A stretch of DNA of 64,000 nucleotides from an uncultured Acetatifactor sp. (GCA_947594835.1 CANQEH010000002.1:124001-188000), one strand, 5' to 3'. Shown: positions 7,803 through 17,551, numbered from the stretch's first letter. Translations and numbers: made by a program. Notes: a model not told the origin generated them from the sequence alone.

Positions 7803-8649
7803 ATATCCTCTCATTCTGCCGCCGCTGCGGCTCCCCGTCCCTCTTTTGGGAAAAGAGAAGGGGGTTGATAATCATTTTTATGGATGCTGCCTCCTGGTCT
7901 GACCCGGCGTGTATCCCCTCCGGGGCTGCGGCCACATATACCCTGCAAAACCGCTTTGTGACGCCGTCCATGCGCACCTCCATCCGGGGCAGCAGATACG
8001 CCTTTAAAATGCCGTATTGCCTGCCGATGCTGTGATAGGGCACCGCCCGGAACCCGTCCGGCTCCTCTGGGAAAAGCGCAGCAATTGCCTCCTGCTCCAG
8101 AATGCACACAGGCTGGCCGCTGATTGGCTCTGTCAGGGAATTGCCCGAGTCTAAAAGGGCCGCCACCTTGAGCTTCCTTTCCCCGTTTTGCAGGACTGCC
8201 CGGCAGATTCCCCGCCCCTGGCCGCTCCTGCCGCCTGCAAGGACAAGGCCCAAAAAGCACAGCCCCCCTGCCCCCATCACGCCGAAGCGTCCCGTCAGGA
8301 TCCCCCGAAGATCCGGGAAGGTCCGGATCAAAAAGAGCAGCCCGCCTCCCAGGCAGAAGGCATAGAACAGCATTGTCTCCGACAGCTTCAGAAACATTTT
8401 CAGATCCCTCACAGGGAACGCCACAAGGAGCATCCCGGCTCCCCCCAGGGCCCCCGCCGCCGCCTTCCAGAAAGCAGGGAGAGGCAGAAGCAGAGACAGA
8501 AGGCCGCTTACGCCTCCCGCTGCGGCGGCTCCAAGCAGCCTGCCCCGCGTGGCAGTGCGGAGCGTGCTTTTGTCCACCAGGAGAAGCAGGTAGAGGTTCA
8601 TCACGAAATTGACCAGAAACAGACTGTCTGCATATAGCTCATAGCGCAT
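7600..8649 (-). CDS. spoIIGA: Sporulation sigma-E factor-processing peptidase SpoIIGA (3' end uncertain)
   Basis: Membrane aspartic protease that cleaves pro-SigE after engulfment signalling. About five N-terminal membrane segments (residues 5-130) precede a cytosolic aspartic-protease-like domain with [20 protein letters not shown], the D-S-G catalytic triplet. ATG 8649 follows AAGGA. The homologous part ends near residue 270 ([10 protein letters not shown]), yet the frame stays open to 7600 and overlaps sigE by about 200 bp. A shift after the CCCCC run near 7870 would give a stop at 7811 beside the sigE start. Promoter upstream is of the Spo0A type. Confidence 0.88.
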   Translation of the reverse strand: MRYELYADSLFLVNFVMNLYLLLLVDKSTLRTATRGRLLGAAAAGGVSGLLSLLLPLPAFWKAAAGALGGAGMLLVAFPVRDLKMFLKLSETMLFYAFCLGGGLLFLIRTFPDLRGILTGRFGVMGAGGLCFLGLVLAGGRSGQGRGICRAVLQNGERKLKVAALLDSGNSLTEPISGQPVCILEQEAIAALFPEEPDGFRAVPYHSIGRQYGILKAYLLPRMEVRMDGVTKRFCRVYVAAAPEGIHAGSDQEAASIKMIINPLLFSQKRDGEPQRRQNERIYGFESGSAGKNENQDDTQGEAVLSQDRGNPLHRRSGSAAAAVGAGAGEPGHKRPGDGDRRGGKSHPH

Positions 8650-8671
8650 CGGCATCATCCTTTTCACAATG

Positions 8672-8737
8672 ATTATAAAGACCCTGAGAAATAAAATTTG
8701 TCAAAGCAGGGCGCGAATGCGGGAAATCGTTCGACAA
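8672..8737 (-). promoter_or_regulatory. Spo0A-type spoIIG promoter with 0A box
   Basis: On the minus strand a perfect TTGACA (8704-8699) and TATAAT (8677-8672) are 21 bp apart instead of 17. Over-long spacing is the hallmark of the Bacillus spoIIG promoter, which needs Spo0A-P. A perfect 0A box TTGTCGAA sits at 8737-8730, 25 bp upstream of the -35, and a degenerate one (TTTGACAAA) overlaps the -35. Confidence 0.82.
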
Positions 8738-8751
8738 AGACGGGCACAAAA

Positions 8752-8777
8752 AAAGGACAACCCAAGGGTTGTCCTTT
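8752..8777 (-). terminator. ftsZ terminator
   Basis: Perfect inverted repeat AAAGGACAACCC / GGGTTGTCCTTT followed on the minus strand by a run of T. It lies 85 bp after the ftsZ stop and closes the dcw region before the spoIIG promoter. Confidence 0.9.
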
Positions 8778-8861
8778 CCGTCAGTCTGTTTCTGCCGCGA
8801 CAATCTGAAGCCCTCCATAAGGCTCCCTGCCGCCGGCTTTCCCGCCGTCTGAAACTGCGGA

Positions 8862-10037
8862 TTACTTTCTCTGTAAGAAATCCGGGATCTTTAACGTCTT
8901 CTCCTCCACAGAGCTGCGGATGTCCACCGGCTTCTGGATGCCCTGGACGGGGCGGGGCTGCTGTCCCTGGCCCGGCTGCCCGGTCTGGGGCGTTACACCC
9001 AGGTTCTTTAAGGAATTGGGCGTGATATGGGAGGAGGGCTGCCTGTAAACAGAACTACCCGCCAGTCTGGACTGGGCCATGCTGGGCGCCGACTCCAGCC
9101 CGGTGGCGATCACCGTGATCGAGCAGGTGTCGGACTTGGAAGCGTCGTACATCGCGCCGAAGATGATGTTCACATCGTCTCCCGCCAGCTGCTGTACATA
9201 GCTTACGGCGTCGTTTGCGTCCGCCAGCGTAATGTCTCCCGATACGTTGATGATCACATGGCTTGCGCCGGAGATCGTCGTCTCCAGCAGAGGGCTCTCC
9301 ACCGCCATCTTGACGGCCTCCATGGCCTTGTCGTCCCCTTTGCCCTCGCCGATGCCGATATGTGCAATGCCCTTCTCCGTCATCACGGTCTGCACGTCTG
9401 CAAAGTCCAGATTGATGATGGCGGGCACATTGATCAGATCCGTGATGCCCTGCACCGCCTGCTGTAATACCTCATCCGCTTTCTTAAGGGCCTCAGGCAT
9501 GGTGGTGCGCCGGTCTACGATCTCTAACAGCTTGTCGTTGGGGATCACGATCAGGGTATCCACGTGTTCTTTGATGCGTTCGATGCCGCTCAGCGCATTG
9601 GTCATGCGGGTCTTTGCCTCAAAGCGGAAGGGCTTCGTCACCACGCCAACCGTGAGGATTCCCATCTCCTTGGCCAGGCGCGCCACCACAGGCGCTGCGC
9701 CCGTCCCGGTGCCGCCGCCCATCCCGCAGGTGACAAACACCATGTCCGCCCCCCGCAGTGCGTTTGCGATCTCCTCCGAGCTCTCCTCCGCAGCTTTCTC
9801 CCCCACTTCGGGCTTTGCGCCTGCGCCCAGCCCCTTGGTCAGCTTCTCGCCGATCTGCAAAAGCTTTGGCGCCTTGCAGAGCTGCAGGGCCTGCTTGTCC
9901 GTATTGACGCCGATAAAGTCCACCCCGTCAATTTTTTCATCTACCATTCTATTTACAGCATTATTTCCTGCGCCGCCTACGCCGACCACAATGATCTTGG
10001 CTGCAGATTCTGCATCGTTTGTCTTGATCTCAAGCAA
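8862..10037 (-). CDS. ftsZ: Cell division GTPase FtsZ
   Basis: Tubulin homologue that forms the Z-ring. 391 residues with [15 protein letters not shown] (G-box 1), the tubulin signature [15 protein letters not shown], and the T7 loop region [12 protein letters not shown] Gly/Gln/Pro-rich linker (about 335-370) leads to a conserved C-terminal peptide with IPDFLQRK, the docking site for SepF/FtsA-type partners. The start is TTG at 10037: AAGGAGG lies 8 nt upstream and MLEIKT is the usual family start. It has its own promoter and a strong terminator. No ftsA lies nearby. Confidence 0.98.
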   Translation of the reverse strand: MLEIKTNDAESAAKIIVVGVGGAGNNAVNRMVDEKIDGVDFIGVNTDKQALQLCKAPKLLQIGEKLTKGLGAGAKPEVGEKAAEESSEEIANALRGADMVFVTCGMGGGTGTGAAPVVARLAKEMGILTVGVVTKPFRFEAKTRMTNALSGIERIKEHVDTLIVIPNDKLLEIVDRRTTMPEALKKADEVLQQAVQGITDLINVPAIINLDFADVQTVMTEKGIAHIGIGEGKGDDKAMEAVKMAVESPLLETTISGASHVIINVSGDITLADANDAVSYVQQLAGDDVNIIFGAMYDASKSDTCSITVIATGLESAPSMAQSRLAGSSVYRQPSSHITPNSLKNLGVTPQTGQPGQGQQPRPVQGIQKPVDIRSSVEEKTLKIPDFLQRK

Positions 10038-10072
10038 AGGTTTGTCCTCCTTACTGAAAACTCATATATTTT

Positions 10073-10101
10073 ATCATACAATCAATTTAAAAAATTATCA
10101 A
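10073..10101 (-). promoter_or_regulatory. SigmaA-type promoter of ftsZ
   Basis: TTGATA (10101-10096) and TATGAT (10078-10073) with a 17-bp spacer in an AT-rich gap between ftsQ and ftsZ. It would allow ftsZ transcription independent of the long upstream operon. Confidence 0.7.
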
Positions 10102-10130
10102 CTAAATTTTCAATTTTCACCGCCTTTCTT

Positions 10131-10862
10131 TCATCCCTCCGGCTGAAACGTATATCTTCCCCCGCTTCCGGCCGCGGACTGCATCTGCAGTGTGCCCGCT
10201 TTTCCCTCCAGGCTGCCCAGAAGCTCCGGCAGAAGCATCAGCTTGTCCTCCAGGGAAGCGCCGTCGTTTCCCAGCGCCACCTTCACCTGACCGAAATACA
10301 GGGTCACGTCGCCGGAGCGGTGAAAATAAATGTTGTCCGCGTCCAGCTCGTACTTTTCCAACAGCTTGGTCACATTTAAGATGGCGGAGAACACTTCCGG
10401 ATTGTCCACCGGAAGCGCTTCTCCCACCACCATATGGTCAAACGTAAGCCCGGAGACCTGGGGGACGCCCGCAGTAGACAGACTGGAGCTCTCCACCACA
10501 TAGCCGTCCTTGTCGAAATACATATAGGCGTCCAGGTACTTCACATATCCGATGAGGGCCTTCTCATAGACAGTGACCCGGATGGTATCCGGGGAGAGGA
10601 TGGAGACGTCCATCACATCCACAAAGGGAATCCCCTGGATGCCCTTGTTCTTGTATTTTAAGGACAGGAAAAGGGAATTGTGCCCCAGCGGCCCGGCCAT
10701 GACAATCTCTTTGATCTCCTCCTCCGTATAGTGTACGTTCCCCTCCACATACACATTGCGCACCGTATAAGTGTGCAGGAAGTAATAGACTGCCCCCAGC
10801 GCCAGGGCGATGGTCAGGCCCCCGGTCAATATGCTGATTTTGAACCATTTCCCGCTACGCAC
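10131..10862 (-). CDS. ftsQ: Cell division protein FtsQ/DivIB
   Basis: Bitopic divisome protein of 243 residues. A short basic N-terminus and a membrane helix at about 10-30 precede a POTRA domain (YTVRNVYVEGNVHYTEEEIK) and a beta domain. It connects FtsL-like and SEDS/PBP partners outside the membrane. The GTG at 10862 overlaps the murA stop by 8 bp, so the genes are translationally coupled. Confidence 0.88.
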   Translation of the reverse strand: MRSGKWFKISILTGGLTIALALGAVYYFLHTYTVRNVYVEGNVHYTEEEIKEIVMAGPLGHNSLFLSLKYKNKGIQGIPFVDVMDVSILSPDTIRVTVYEKALIGYVKYLDAYMYFDKDGYVVESSSLSTAGVPQVSGLTFDHMVVGEALPVDNPEVFSAILNVTKLLEKYELDADNIYFHRSGDVTLYFGQVKVALGNDGASLEDKLMLLPELLGSLEGKAGTLQMQSAAGSGGRYTFQPEG

Positions 10863-12108
10863 TTGTCACCCGCGCTCCTAACTCCCTGAAATCCCTGCAA
10901 AGATTCTCGTATCCCCGCTCGATATACTTACACTGGGTCACGGTTGTCTCCCCCCGGGCCATCAGCCCCGCTACCGCCAGCGCAGCGCCGCCCCGCAGCT
11001 CCCGGGCCTCCACCCGGGCGCCTTTTAGGTGCTCCACGCCCCTGGCCAGAACCGATTCCGGACCCTGCACTTCCAACCGGGCCCCCATCCGCCCCAGCTC
11101 CTCCGCCACCCGGAACCGGTCTTCAAAAATCGTCTCCCTAATCAGCGTGTCCCCGTCCGCCGCCGCAGCCACAGCCAGGGCCACAGACTGTAAATCTGTG
11201 GGAAAGCCGGGATAGGGAGCCGTGCAGATGCACTCCACCGCCCCGGGCCGCGCCGGGGCCTGGACATAGACGCCCTCCCGGGAGGCCCACACCTTTGCGC
11301 CCATGTCTTCCGCCGTCCGAAGCACCGCCTCCATCTCCTGCCAGGGAGCCTCCTCCAGCAGGACGCTTCCCCCGGCGCCCACGCAGGCAAAGAGGTAAGT
11401 CCCCGCCACGATCCGGTCCGCCGGGACAAAAAACTCCGTGCCCTTAAGACTCCTGCCGCCCCGGATGCAGATCTGTCCCGTGCCCTCCCCGGTGATCTGT
11501 GCGCCGCAGGCCTTTAAATATCTGCACAGCGCCCCGATCTCCGGCTCTTTCGCCGCGCCCTCCAAAAGGGTTTCCCCCTCCGCCAGCACGGCTGCCAGGA
11601 TCACGTTTTCCGTGGCCCCCACGCTGGGAAAGGGAAGCAGGATGCGGGCGCCGCGCAACCTGTCCGCAGACGCCAAAAGCCGCCCGTCCTCCTCGGAAAA
11701 GACGACCCCCATCTGCCCCAGCGCCTCCAGGTGCAGGTCGATGGGGCGCTGCCCGATGACGCAGCCGCCGGGATGTTCCATGACCACCTGTCCACATCTG
11801 CCCACCAGCGCGCCCAGAAGGCAGAGCGAAGAACGCATCCCCCGCACCGCCTCAGAACCCATCTCCCTGCAGCAGAGCCCGGAAGCGTCGATGCACAGCC
11901 CCTTCCCCTGCCAGTTCACACTGCATCCCAAGTCCTTGAGAAGACTAATCATGGCATAGACGTCCGCAATTCTGGGACAATTCTCCAGCACAGACTGACC
12001 CTCCGCCAAAAGAGCTGCCGCCAGAATGGGCAGCGCCGCATTCTTGGATCCCTGGATGCGGACTTTCCCCTGCAATGCCACCCCGCCTTGAATACGAATC
12101 GAATCCAT
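10855..12108 (-). CDS. murA: UDP-N-acetylglucosamine 1-carboxyvinyltransferase MurA
   Basis: First committed enzyme of peptidoglycan synthesis; adds enolpyruvate from PEP to UDP-GlcNAc. 417 residues in the two-domain EPSP-synthase fold, with GSKNAALPILAAALLAEG at the start and the active-site loop HPGGCVIGQRPIDLH, where the catalytic cysteine (target of fosfomycin) is present. Its place between ftsW and ftsQ, where murG, murC or murB often sit, is seen in several Clostridia. A second MurA copy elsewhere is likely but not visible here. Confidence 0.95.
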   Translation of the reverse strand: MDSIRIQGGVALQGKVRIQGSKNAALPILAAALLAEGQSVLENCPRIADVYAMISLLKDLGCSVNWQGKGLCIDASGLCCREMGSEAVRGMRSSLCLLGALVGRCGQVVMEHPGGCVIGQRPIDLHLEALGQMGVVFSEEDGRLLASADRLRGARILLPFPSVGATENVILAAVLAEGETLLEGAAKEPEIGALCRYLKACGAQITGEGTGQICIRGGRSLKGTEFFVPADRIVAGTYLFACVGAGGSVLLEEAPWQEMEAVLRTAEDMGAKVWASREGVYVQAPARPGAVECICTAPYPGFPTDLQSVALAVAAAADGDTLIRETIFEDRFRVAEELGRMGARLEVQGPESVLARGVEHLKGARVEARELRGGAALAVAGLMARGETTVTQCKYIERGYENLCRDFRELGARVTSA

Positions 12109-12166
12109 AAAACACCATCCGGCATCATTTTGAACTACCTGATTCTATCCTATGCGGGAGGCTTGT

Positions 12167-13345
12167 TCACAGTTCCTTCAGCTGGATGCGCCGGGCCACG
12201 CTCAAGACCAGCCCCACCTCCACCAAAAGGAACATCACCGAGGAGCCGCCGTAACTGATAAAGGGAAGGGAAATGCCGGTATTGGGTATGGTGTTGGTCA
12301 CAACGGCGATATTCAAAATGGCCTGGATGGCGATGTGTCCCATGACCCCCACCACCAGCATGGCGCCGAAAAGGTCTGTGGCGTTGTTGGCAATGACCAT
12401 CATCCGCCACAGAAGCAGGATGAACATCAAGATCACCGCCACCGCCCCGAACAGCCCCAGCTCCTCACAGATGATGGAAAAGATCATGTCGTTCTGGGCC
12501 TCCGGGATAAAGCTCAGCTTCTGGATGCTCTGCCCCAGCCCCTTTCCCCAGACGCCTCCGCTGCCGATGGCGTACAGAGCCTGCAGGGTCTGGAAGGTGG
12601 TGTGCTGGGGGTCGCTCTCCGGATCCAGCCAGCCCCGGATCCGGTTGCCGCGGAAGGCGAACAGGTCGCTGCCAGACGCCACCAGATAGACCACAAGCGC
12701 CGCCAGTGCCAGCACAATCAGCGCCATCACCACAAACTTTTTGTAGTCGGGGCTTGCCACGAACACCATCAGCACGGAGATCCCCATGATGATGATGGCG
12801 GAGCTTAAGTTTTTGGTGATCAGGTACACCTCCAGCACCACCGGCATGGGCAGCGCCACCATAAACAGAAAGCCCTTCATGGTGCGGATGCCCTTCCCCA
12901 TCTTGCAGACCATCGTCGCCAGAAACAGGATCATGCCCAGCTTTGCCACCTCCGCAGGCTGCAGGTTCAGGCCGATCCCCGGGATGTTGATCCAGCGCCT
13001 TGCCCCGTGGGAGGACACGCCCAGGGGCGTCAGCACCAGGGGCACCAGGGCCATGGACACCACATAGGCCAGGGTGGCGAACCGCTCCCAGAAATGGTAA
13101 GGGATATTGGCCACCAGAATCATGGCTGCCAGGCCGATGATCACTGCCACAAGCTGTTTTTTCAGATAGTAGGCCTCGTCCTGGAAGCTCTGGAACGCCT
13201 CATAGGAGCTGGCGGAATAGATCATCACCATCCCGAACCCCAGAAGAAACAGCACGATAAACAACAGGCTGTAATCAAAAAAATATTCCGATTGCTGTTT
13301 TCCTCTCCTTCCAGCCGCTTTTCTCGCCGTCATACTTCCTCTCAT
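12167..13345 (-). CDS. ftsW: SEDS peptidoglycan polymerase FtsW
   Basis: Lipid II polymerase of the divisome working with a class B PBP. About ten membrane segments in 392 residues, with SEDS motifs GLNLQPAEVAKLGMILFLA, SFIPEAQNDMIFSIICEELG and NTGISLPFISYGGSS. The ATG at 13345 overlaps the murD stop (ATGA); a second ATG at 13333 with GAGAGGA upstream may be the real start. The open frame extends further upstream inside murD but that part is unlike the family. RodA is the alternative, but the cluster context favours FtsW. Confidence 0.93.
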   Translation of the reverse strand: MRGSMTARKAAGRRGKQQSEYFFDYSLLFIVLFLLGFGMVMIYSASSYEAFQSFQDEAYYLKKQLVAVIIGLAAMILVANIPYHFWERFATLAYVVSMALVPLVLTPLGVSSHGARRWINIPGIGLNLQPAEVAKLGMILFLATMVCKMGKGIRTMKGFLFMVALPMPVVLEVYLITKNLSSAIIIMGISVLMVFVASPDYKKFVVMALIVLALAALVVYLVASGSDLFAFRGNRIRGWLDPESDPQHTTFQTLQALYAIGSGGVWGKGLGQSIQKLSFIPEAQNDMIFSIICEELGLFGAVAVILMFILLLWRMMVIANNATDLFGAMLVVGVMGHIAIQAILNIAVVTNTIPNTGISLPFISYGGSSVMFLLVEVGLVLSVARRIQLKEL

Positions 13346-14712
13346 TCCTCCGTCAGGGCCCTCACATAGGCCTGAAACAGATCCCCCCGCTCCTCGTAGT
13401 TTTGAAACATCCCCCAGCTTGCGCAGGCCGGCGACAAGAGCACCGCATCCCCCGGCTCCGCCAGCTGGGTGCACAGCCGCAGGCACTCCTCGTAAGAATC
13501 CGCAAACCGGATCTTGTCAAACCCGTGGGCCCTGGCGCAGGCGGCGATCTTCTCCCGGGTCTGCCCGATGAGCACCAGCCATTTCACCTTCCCCTCGAAG
13601 CTTTCAATCCAGGTATCGTAGCTTCCGCCCTTGTCATACCCGCCGCCGATGAGCACGGTGGGACGGTCCATTGCCAGAATCCCCTGGATGGCCGCGTCCG
13701 GGTTGGTACCCTTGGAGTCGTCGTAATAGTCCACTCCGTTCTTTGCGGCCACAAACTCGATCCGATGCGCCACCGCGCGGAAGTCCCGGATCACCGAAAG
13801 GATGGTGTCCATGGGAACCCCCAGGCCCTCCGCCATGGCGATGGCCGCCATCACGTTCTCCACATTGCAGGTTCCCACCAGCTTCATATCCCGGCGGACG
13901 TCAAGAAGGGCCCTCTCCTCCCGGGCGAAGCGTCTGATGATCTGGCTGCCCCGCAGGAAATACCCCTCCTCCAGCTCCCTGGCGGAAGAAAAATAAACTG
14001 CCCTGGCGGGACATCTCTCTCCGAACGCCCGGGTATAGCTGTTTTCGTAGTTTAGCACGCACAAGTCGTCTTTTGTCTGGTTTGCGGCGATCCGCTCCTT
14101 TGCCGCCACATAGGCCTCCATGGTGTGATGGCGGTCCAGGTGATCCGGCGTGATGTTCAAAATGGCGGACACCGCCGGATGAAAACGGGAGACGGTCTCC
14201 AACTGGAAAGAGCTGATCTCCCCTACGGTCACTGTGTCCGGGCCGGTCTTTTCACACTCTAAGGTGTAGGGATTGCCGATGTTGCCCACCACAAACACCC
14301 GCTCCCCGCCCAGATGGGCCTTCATGATCTCTCCTAAAAGCGTGGTGGTCGTGGTCTTCCCGTTGGTTCCGGTAATCGCCGCGATCCGCCCCCTCTCCCG
14401 GCTGCTTCCCAGCTCGATCTCCCCGGTGATGCAGGCGCCCTTCTTCCGCAGGGCCTCCACCAGCGGAAGATCCACGGGGACGCCGGGGCTTAAGACCACC
14501 GTCTGGGTCTCCTCCAGAATCTCCCGGGGCAGCTCTCCCGCCACGCACCGGGCTTTGCTGCCCGCGGGGAGCTTCCCCCGCATCTGCTCCGGCGTCAGCT
14601 TCCCATTGCTGTCGTAGAGGGTCACCTCCGCTCCCATATGTTCCAACAGTCCTGCGGCGCTGATCCCGCTGATCCCGGAACCCACCACCAGACATTTTTC
14701 ACCCAGCCTCAT
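13342..14712 (-). CDS. murD: UDP-N-acetylmuramoylalanine--D-glutamate ligase MurD
   Basis: Cytosolic ATP-dependent ligase adding D-Glu to UDP-MurNAc-L-Ala. 456 residues: Rossmann-type N-domain (KCLVVGSGISGISAAGLLEH), central P-loop ITGTNGKTTTTTLLGEIM, NITPDHLDRH, and the C-domain DSKGTNPDAAIQGI. ATG 14712 is chosen (AGGAGG 10 nt upstream), 60 bp downstream of the longest open start. It lies between mraY and ftsW. Confidence 0.96.
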   Translation of the reverse strand: MRLGEKCLVVGSGISGISAAGLLEHMGAEVTLYDSNGKLTPEQMRGKLPAGSKARCVAGELPREILEETQTVVLSPGVPVDLPLVEALRKKGACITGEIELGSSRERGRIAAITGTNGKTTTTTLLGEIMKAHLGGERVFVVGNIGNPYTLECEKTGPDTVTVGEISSFQLETVSRFHPAVSAILNITPDHLDRHHTMEAYVAAKERIAANQTKDDLCVLNYENSYTRAFGERCPARAVYFSSARELEEGYFLRGSQIIRRFAREERALLDVRRDMKLVGTCNVENVMAAIAMAEGLGVPMDTILSVIRDFRAVAHRIEFVAAKNGVDYYDDSKGTNPDAAIQGILAMDRPTVLIGGGYDKGGSYDTWIESFEGKVKWLVLIGQTREKIAACARAHGFDKIRFADSYEECLRLCTQLAEPGDAVLLSPACASWGMFQNYEERGDLFQAYVRALTEE

Positions 14713-14775
14713 CCTGTCAAAACCTCCTGTGTGAAGCGCTTTGCTCCACTTTTCTTTCCTCAATCGCCCCAAATG

Positions 14776-15732
14776 TCAATAGGCCAGAAGCGCCGCCAGG
14801 CACATAAGCGCCGTGACAATGGAAAACAGGGCGGTAATCCTGGTCTCGGGCCAGCCGCACAGCTCAAAGTGATGATGCAGCGGCGCCATCCGGAACAGCC
14901 GCTTTCCGCCGCTTACCTTGTAATAGCCCACCTGTAAGATGACGGATACTACCTCCGCCAGATAGACCGCGCCTGCCATGGCGATATAGAGGGGCATCTG
15001 CAGCAGATACCCGCAGCCCGCCACAAACCCGCCCAGCGCCAGGGACCCCGTGTCCCCCATAAACAGGGCCGCCGGGTGCACGTTAAAGAGCAAAAACCCT
15101 AAAAGCGCCCCCGCCACCGCGCAGGTGACCGGCTCAATGCCGCCGCGGCTCCCCACGGCCACCACCGTAAAGAACACGGCTACCACCGTGGTGACGCTGC
15201 CCGCCAGACCGTCCAGCCCATCGGTAAAATTCACGCCGTTTGCGGTTCCCAGCACCACAAAAAACAAAAGGGGCAGCGCAAAACCGCCGATATCCAGATA
15301 CCTTCCCCCGGAAAAGGGCACCCGCATGGCCAGGCTCACGTCCGTGTAATATCGAAGATAGGCGGCAAACACCGCCGTCACTAAGATCTGGCCGCCGAAT
15401 TTCTGCAAGGGCGTCAGCCCCATGGAGCGCCTGCAGACCACTTTTATGTAATCGTCCAGAAAACCGATGATGCCAAACCCCACGGTGAGAAATAACACCG
15501 GGGCGGTTTTGGGGTAACTCCCCACAAAGGGGACGCTGGCAGCCACCACGCCGAACAGGATCAAAAGCCCTCCCATGGTGGGGGTTCCCGTCTTTTTTAA
15601 GTGGGTGGACGGCCCGTCTTCCCGGACGGTCTGTCCGGCCTTCAGCCTCTTTAGGAAAGGAATCATCACAGGCCCCGCCGCCGCGCACAGGCAGAAGGAG
15701 GCAAGGGCCGCCGTCACGCTAACTCTGTCCAT
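14776..15732 (-). CDS. mraY: Phospho-N-acetylmuramoyl-pentapeptide-transferase MraY
   Basis: Integral membrane enzyme that makes lipid I from UDP-MurNAc-pentapeptide and undecaprenyl phosphate. 318 residues, about ten helices, with GTPTMGGLLILFG, GFLDDYIKV, the catalytic NGVNFTDGLDGLAG, FMGDTGSLALGG and PLHHHFELCGW. The start overlaps the preceding PBP stop by 14 bp, indicating coupling. Confidence 0.97.
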   Translation of the reverse strand: MDRVSVTAALASFCLCAAAGPVMIPFLKRLKAGQTVREDGPSTHLKKTGTPTMGGLLILFGVVAASVPFVGSYPKTAPVLFLTVGFGIIGFLDDYIKVVCRRSMGLTPLQKFGGQILVTAVFAAYLRYYTDVSLAMRVPFSGGRYLDIGGFALPLLFFVVLGTANGVNFTDGLDGLAGSVTTVVAVFFTVVAVGSRGGIEPVTCAVAGALLGFLLFNVHPAALFMGDTGSLALGGFVAGCGYLLQMPLYIAMAGAVYLAEVVSVILQVGYYKVSGGKRLFRMAPLHHHFELCGWPETRITALFSIVTALMCLAALLAY

Positions 15733-17470
15733 CGTTCTGATTATACTCCATTATTCCCAAATACGGAAGGATATTTTCAAAAAGCTGCCGGACGATGGGC
15801 GCCGCCACCTGTCCTCCATAATAGGTTCCCTGGGGATTGTTCACAATGGCAAGCGCCATCACCTGGGGATCGTCCGCCGGGGCAAATCCGATAAAGGAAG
15901 CGATGTACCTGCCGCTGCCCCTGGGCAGGGTCTGGCTGGTGGCCGTCTTTCCCCCGATGCGGAAACCTTCGATGCCGCCGTTTTTCCCGGAGCCCTCCGA
16001 CACCACCTTCTCCAGAATCTCCCGCAGCAGGGCGCTGGTCTGCTCCGAGACCACGCCCTCCTCCACAGGGTATTCAAATTCCTCCAGAAGACTTCCGTCC
16101 GCCTTCAGCGTCCTCACGCCGAAATGGGGCGTCACCCGGTTCCCGCCGTTTACCATGGAGGCCGCCGTGGTCAGAAGCTGGATGGGCGTGATCTGGAAGG
16201 ACTGGCCGAAGGACACCGTGGCCAGCTCCACATTCCCCATGTTCTCCTTCTGGTGCATGATGGTGCCCGCCTCCCCCGGCAGGTCGATCCCCGTCTTCTT
16301 TTTCAGCCCGAACTGTTCAAAATAGCTGTAATAACGGTCTACGCCCAGCTCCAGCCCCAGGGTGATAAACACCGGGTTGCAGGAGTTCATGGTGGCGTGC
16401 ACAAAATCCTGGGATCCGTGGCCGCCCACCTTGTGGCAGCGTATCTTCCTGTCGTCCACCAGAATATACCCGGGGCAATGGAAGGCACGCGCAGGGGTGA
16501 CCACCCCTTCCTCCAGCGCCGCGGCTGCGGTGATGATTTTAAACGTAGAGCCCGGCTCGTAGGTGTCGTTGATGCTGCCGTTTCTCCAGACGCCGTTTAA
16601 AAGCTCCTGCCGTTCTTTTTCCGAAAGGGTTTCCGGCGTGCCCTGGGGCAGGTCATAGGGATGGTTTAAGTCAAACTCCGGCACATCGACCATGGCCAGC
16701 ATTTCCCCGTTTCTCGGATCCATCACCAGAATGGAAACGCCGTCGGCCTGCTTGGTCTCCAGGGCCTGCTGTGCCAGCTGGGTGGCGTAGGACTGGATGT
16801 TTAAGTCCATGCTTACGACTAAGTCGTTTCCGTTTACCGGCTCAATGCGCCGCTCCCCTTCTTCCTCCACCTCAATGCCCTTGGCGTCCGTCACGGTGAG
16901 GATGGTGCCCGCCTCCCCGTGCAGGGATTCCTCATAGACTACCTCCAGGCCGATGATCCCCTGGTTGTCGCTGCCCGTAAAACCCAGCACCTTGCTGGCC
17001 AGCTGGCCGTAGGGATAATAGCGCTTGTAATCTTCGTCTACCTTTACCCCCGGCAGGTCGTACTCCCGGATGCGGTCGCCCGTCTCTTTGTCCACGTTGC
17101 TCTTGATGCGCTCGATGGAGGAATATTTTTCCACCCGGGCTTTCACCGTCTCCTCGGATAGTCCCAGTTCTTTGCAGAGCACCTGGACGACCTGCCCGGC
17201 GTCTTCGATCTGGTTATGTATGACGGATACGGTGCAGACCGTCCTGTTGTCCGCCAGCACCGCGCCGTTTCGGTCTAAGATCCTGCCCCGGGCGGCTTTG
17301 ATGCTTCGCTCCCTCTCGTGGAGCCTGTCGGCCTGCTGGGCGTAATATCCTGCCTCCCACACCGTCAGATAGACCAGCCTGCCGAACAGAAATACCATCA
17401 CGCCCACACAGCCGAAAAACAATATCAGTATCTTTTTGCGGTGAAAAAACTTGTTGTGTACCGCCGGCAT
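15719..17470 (-). CDS. SpoVD-type class B penicillin-binding protein (transpeptidase)
   Basis: 583 residues: membrane anchor near 13-35, dimerisation domain (RGRILDRNGAVLADNRT), and transpeptidase domain with the serine motif PGSTFK, the SxN motif in MNSCNPVF, and a KTG-box variant GGKTATSQ with Ala instead of Gly. There is no C-terminal PASTA repeat. Position just before mraY matches spoVD or the divisional PBP of Firmicutes. A sporulation-specific or a general division role cannot be told apart by sequence. ATG 17470 follows GAGGTTTTGT. Confidence 0.88.
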   Translation of the reverse strand: MPAVHNKFFHRKKILILFFGCVGVMVFLFGRLVYLTVWEAGYYAQQADRLHERERSIKAARGRILDRNGAVLADNRTVCTVSVIHNQIEDAGQVVQVLCKELGLSEETVKARVEKYSSIERIKSNVDKETGDRIREYDLPGVKVDEDYKRYYPYGQLASKVLGFTGSDNQGIIGLEVVYEESLHGEAGTILTVTDAKGIEVEEEGERRIEPVNGNDLVVSMDLNIQSYATQLAQQALETKQADGVSILVMDPRNGEMLAMVDVPEFDLNHPYDLPQGTPETLSEKERQELLNGVWRNGSINDTYEPGSTFKIITAAAALEEGVVTPARAFHCPGYILVDDRKIRCHKVGGHGSQDFVHATMNSCNPVFITLGLELGVDRYYSYFEQFGLKKKTGIDLPGEAGTIMHQKENMGNVELATVSFGQSFQITPIQLLTTAASMVNGGNRVTPHFGVRTLKADGSLLEEFEYPVEEGVVSEQTSALLREILEKVVSEGSGKNGGIEGFRIGGKTATSQTLPRGSGRYIASFIGFAPADDPQVMALAIVNNPQGTYYGGQVAAPIVRQLFENILPYLGIMEYNQNDGQS

Positions 17471-17551
17471 ACAAAACCTCGTAAAACGGGTATCGGTCGT
17501 TATACTCTATTCCCGCTCCTCAAAGGTTATGCTTAGAACCTTTCCGGCGCC

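Noticed and set aside
9232..10146. Long plus-strand open frames opposite ftsZ, also opposite the protease at 61-62.7 kb and kinase genes
   Set aside because: They are antisense shadows of GC-rich genes: no ribosome sites, odd composition, and the opposite strand carries complete conserved families.
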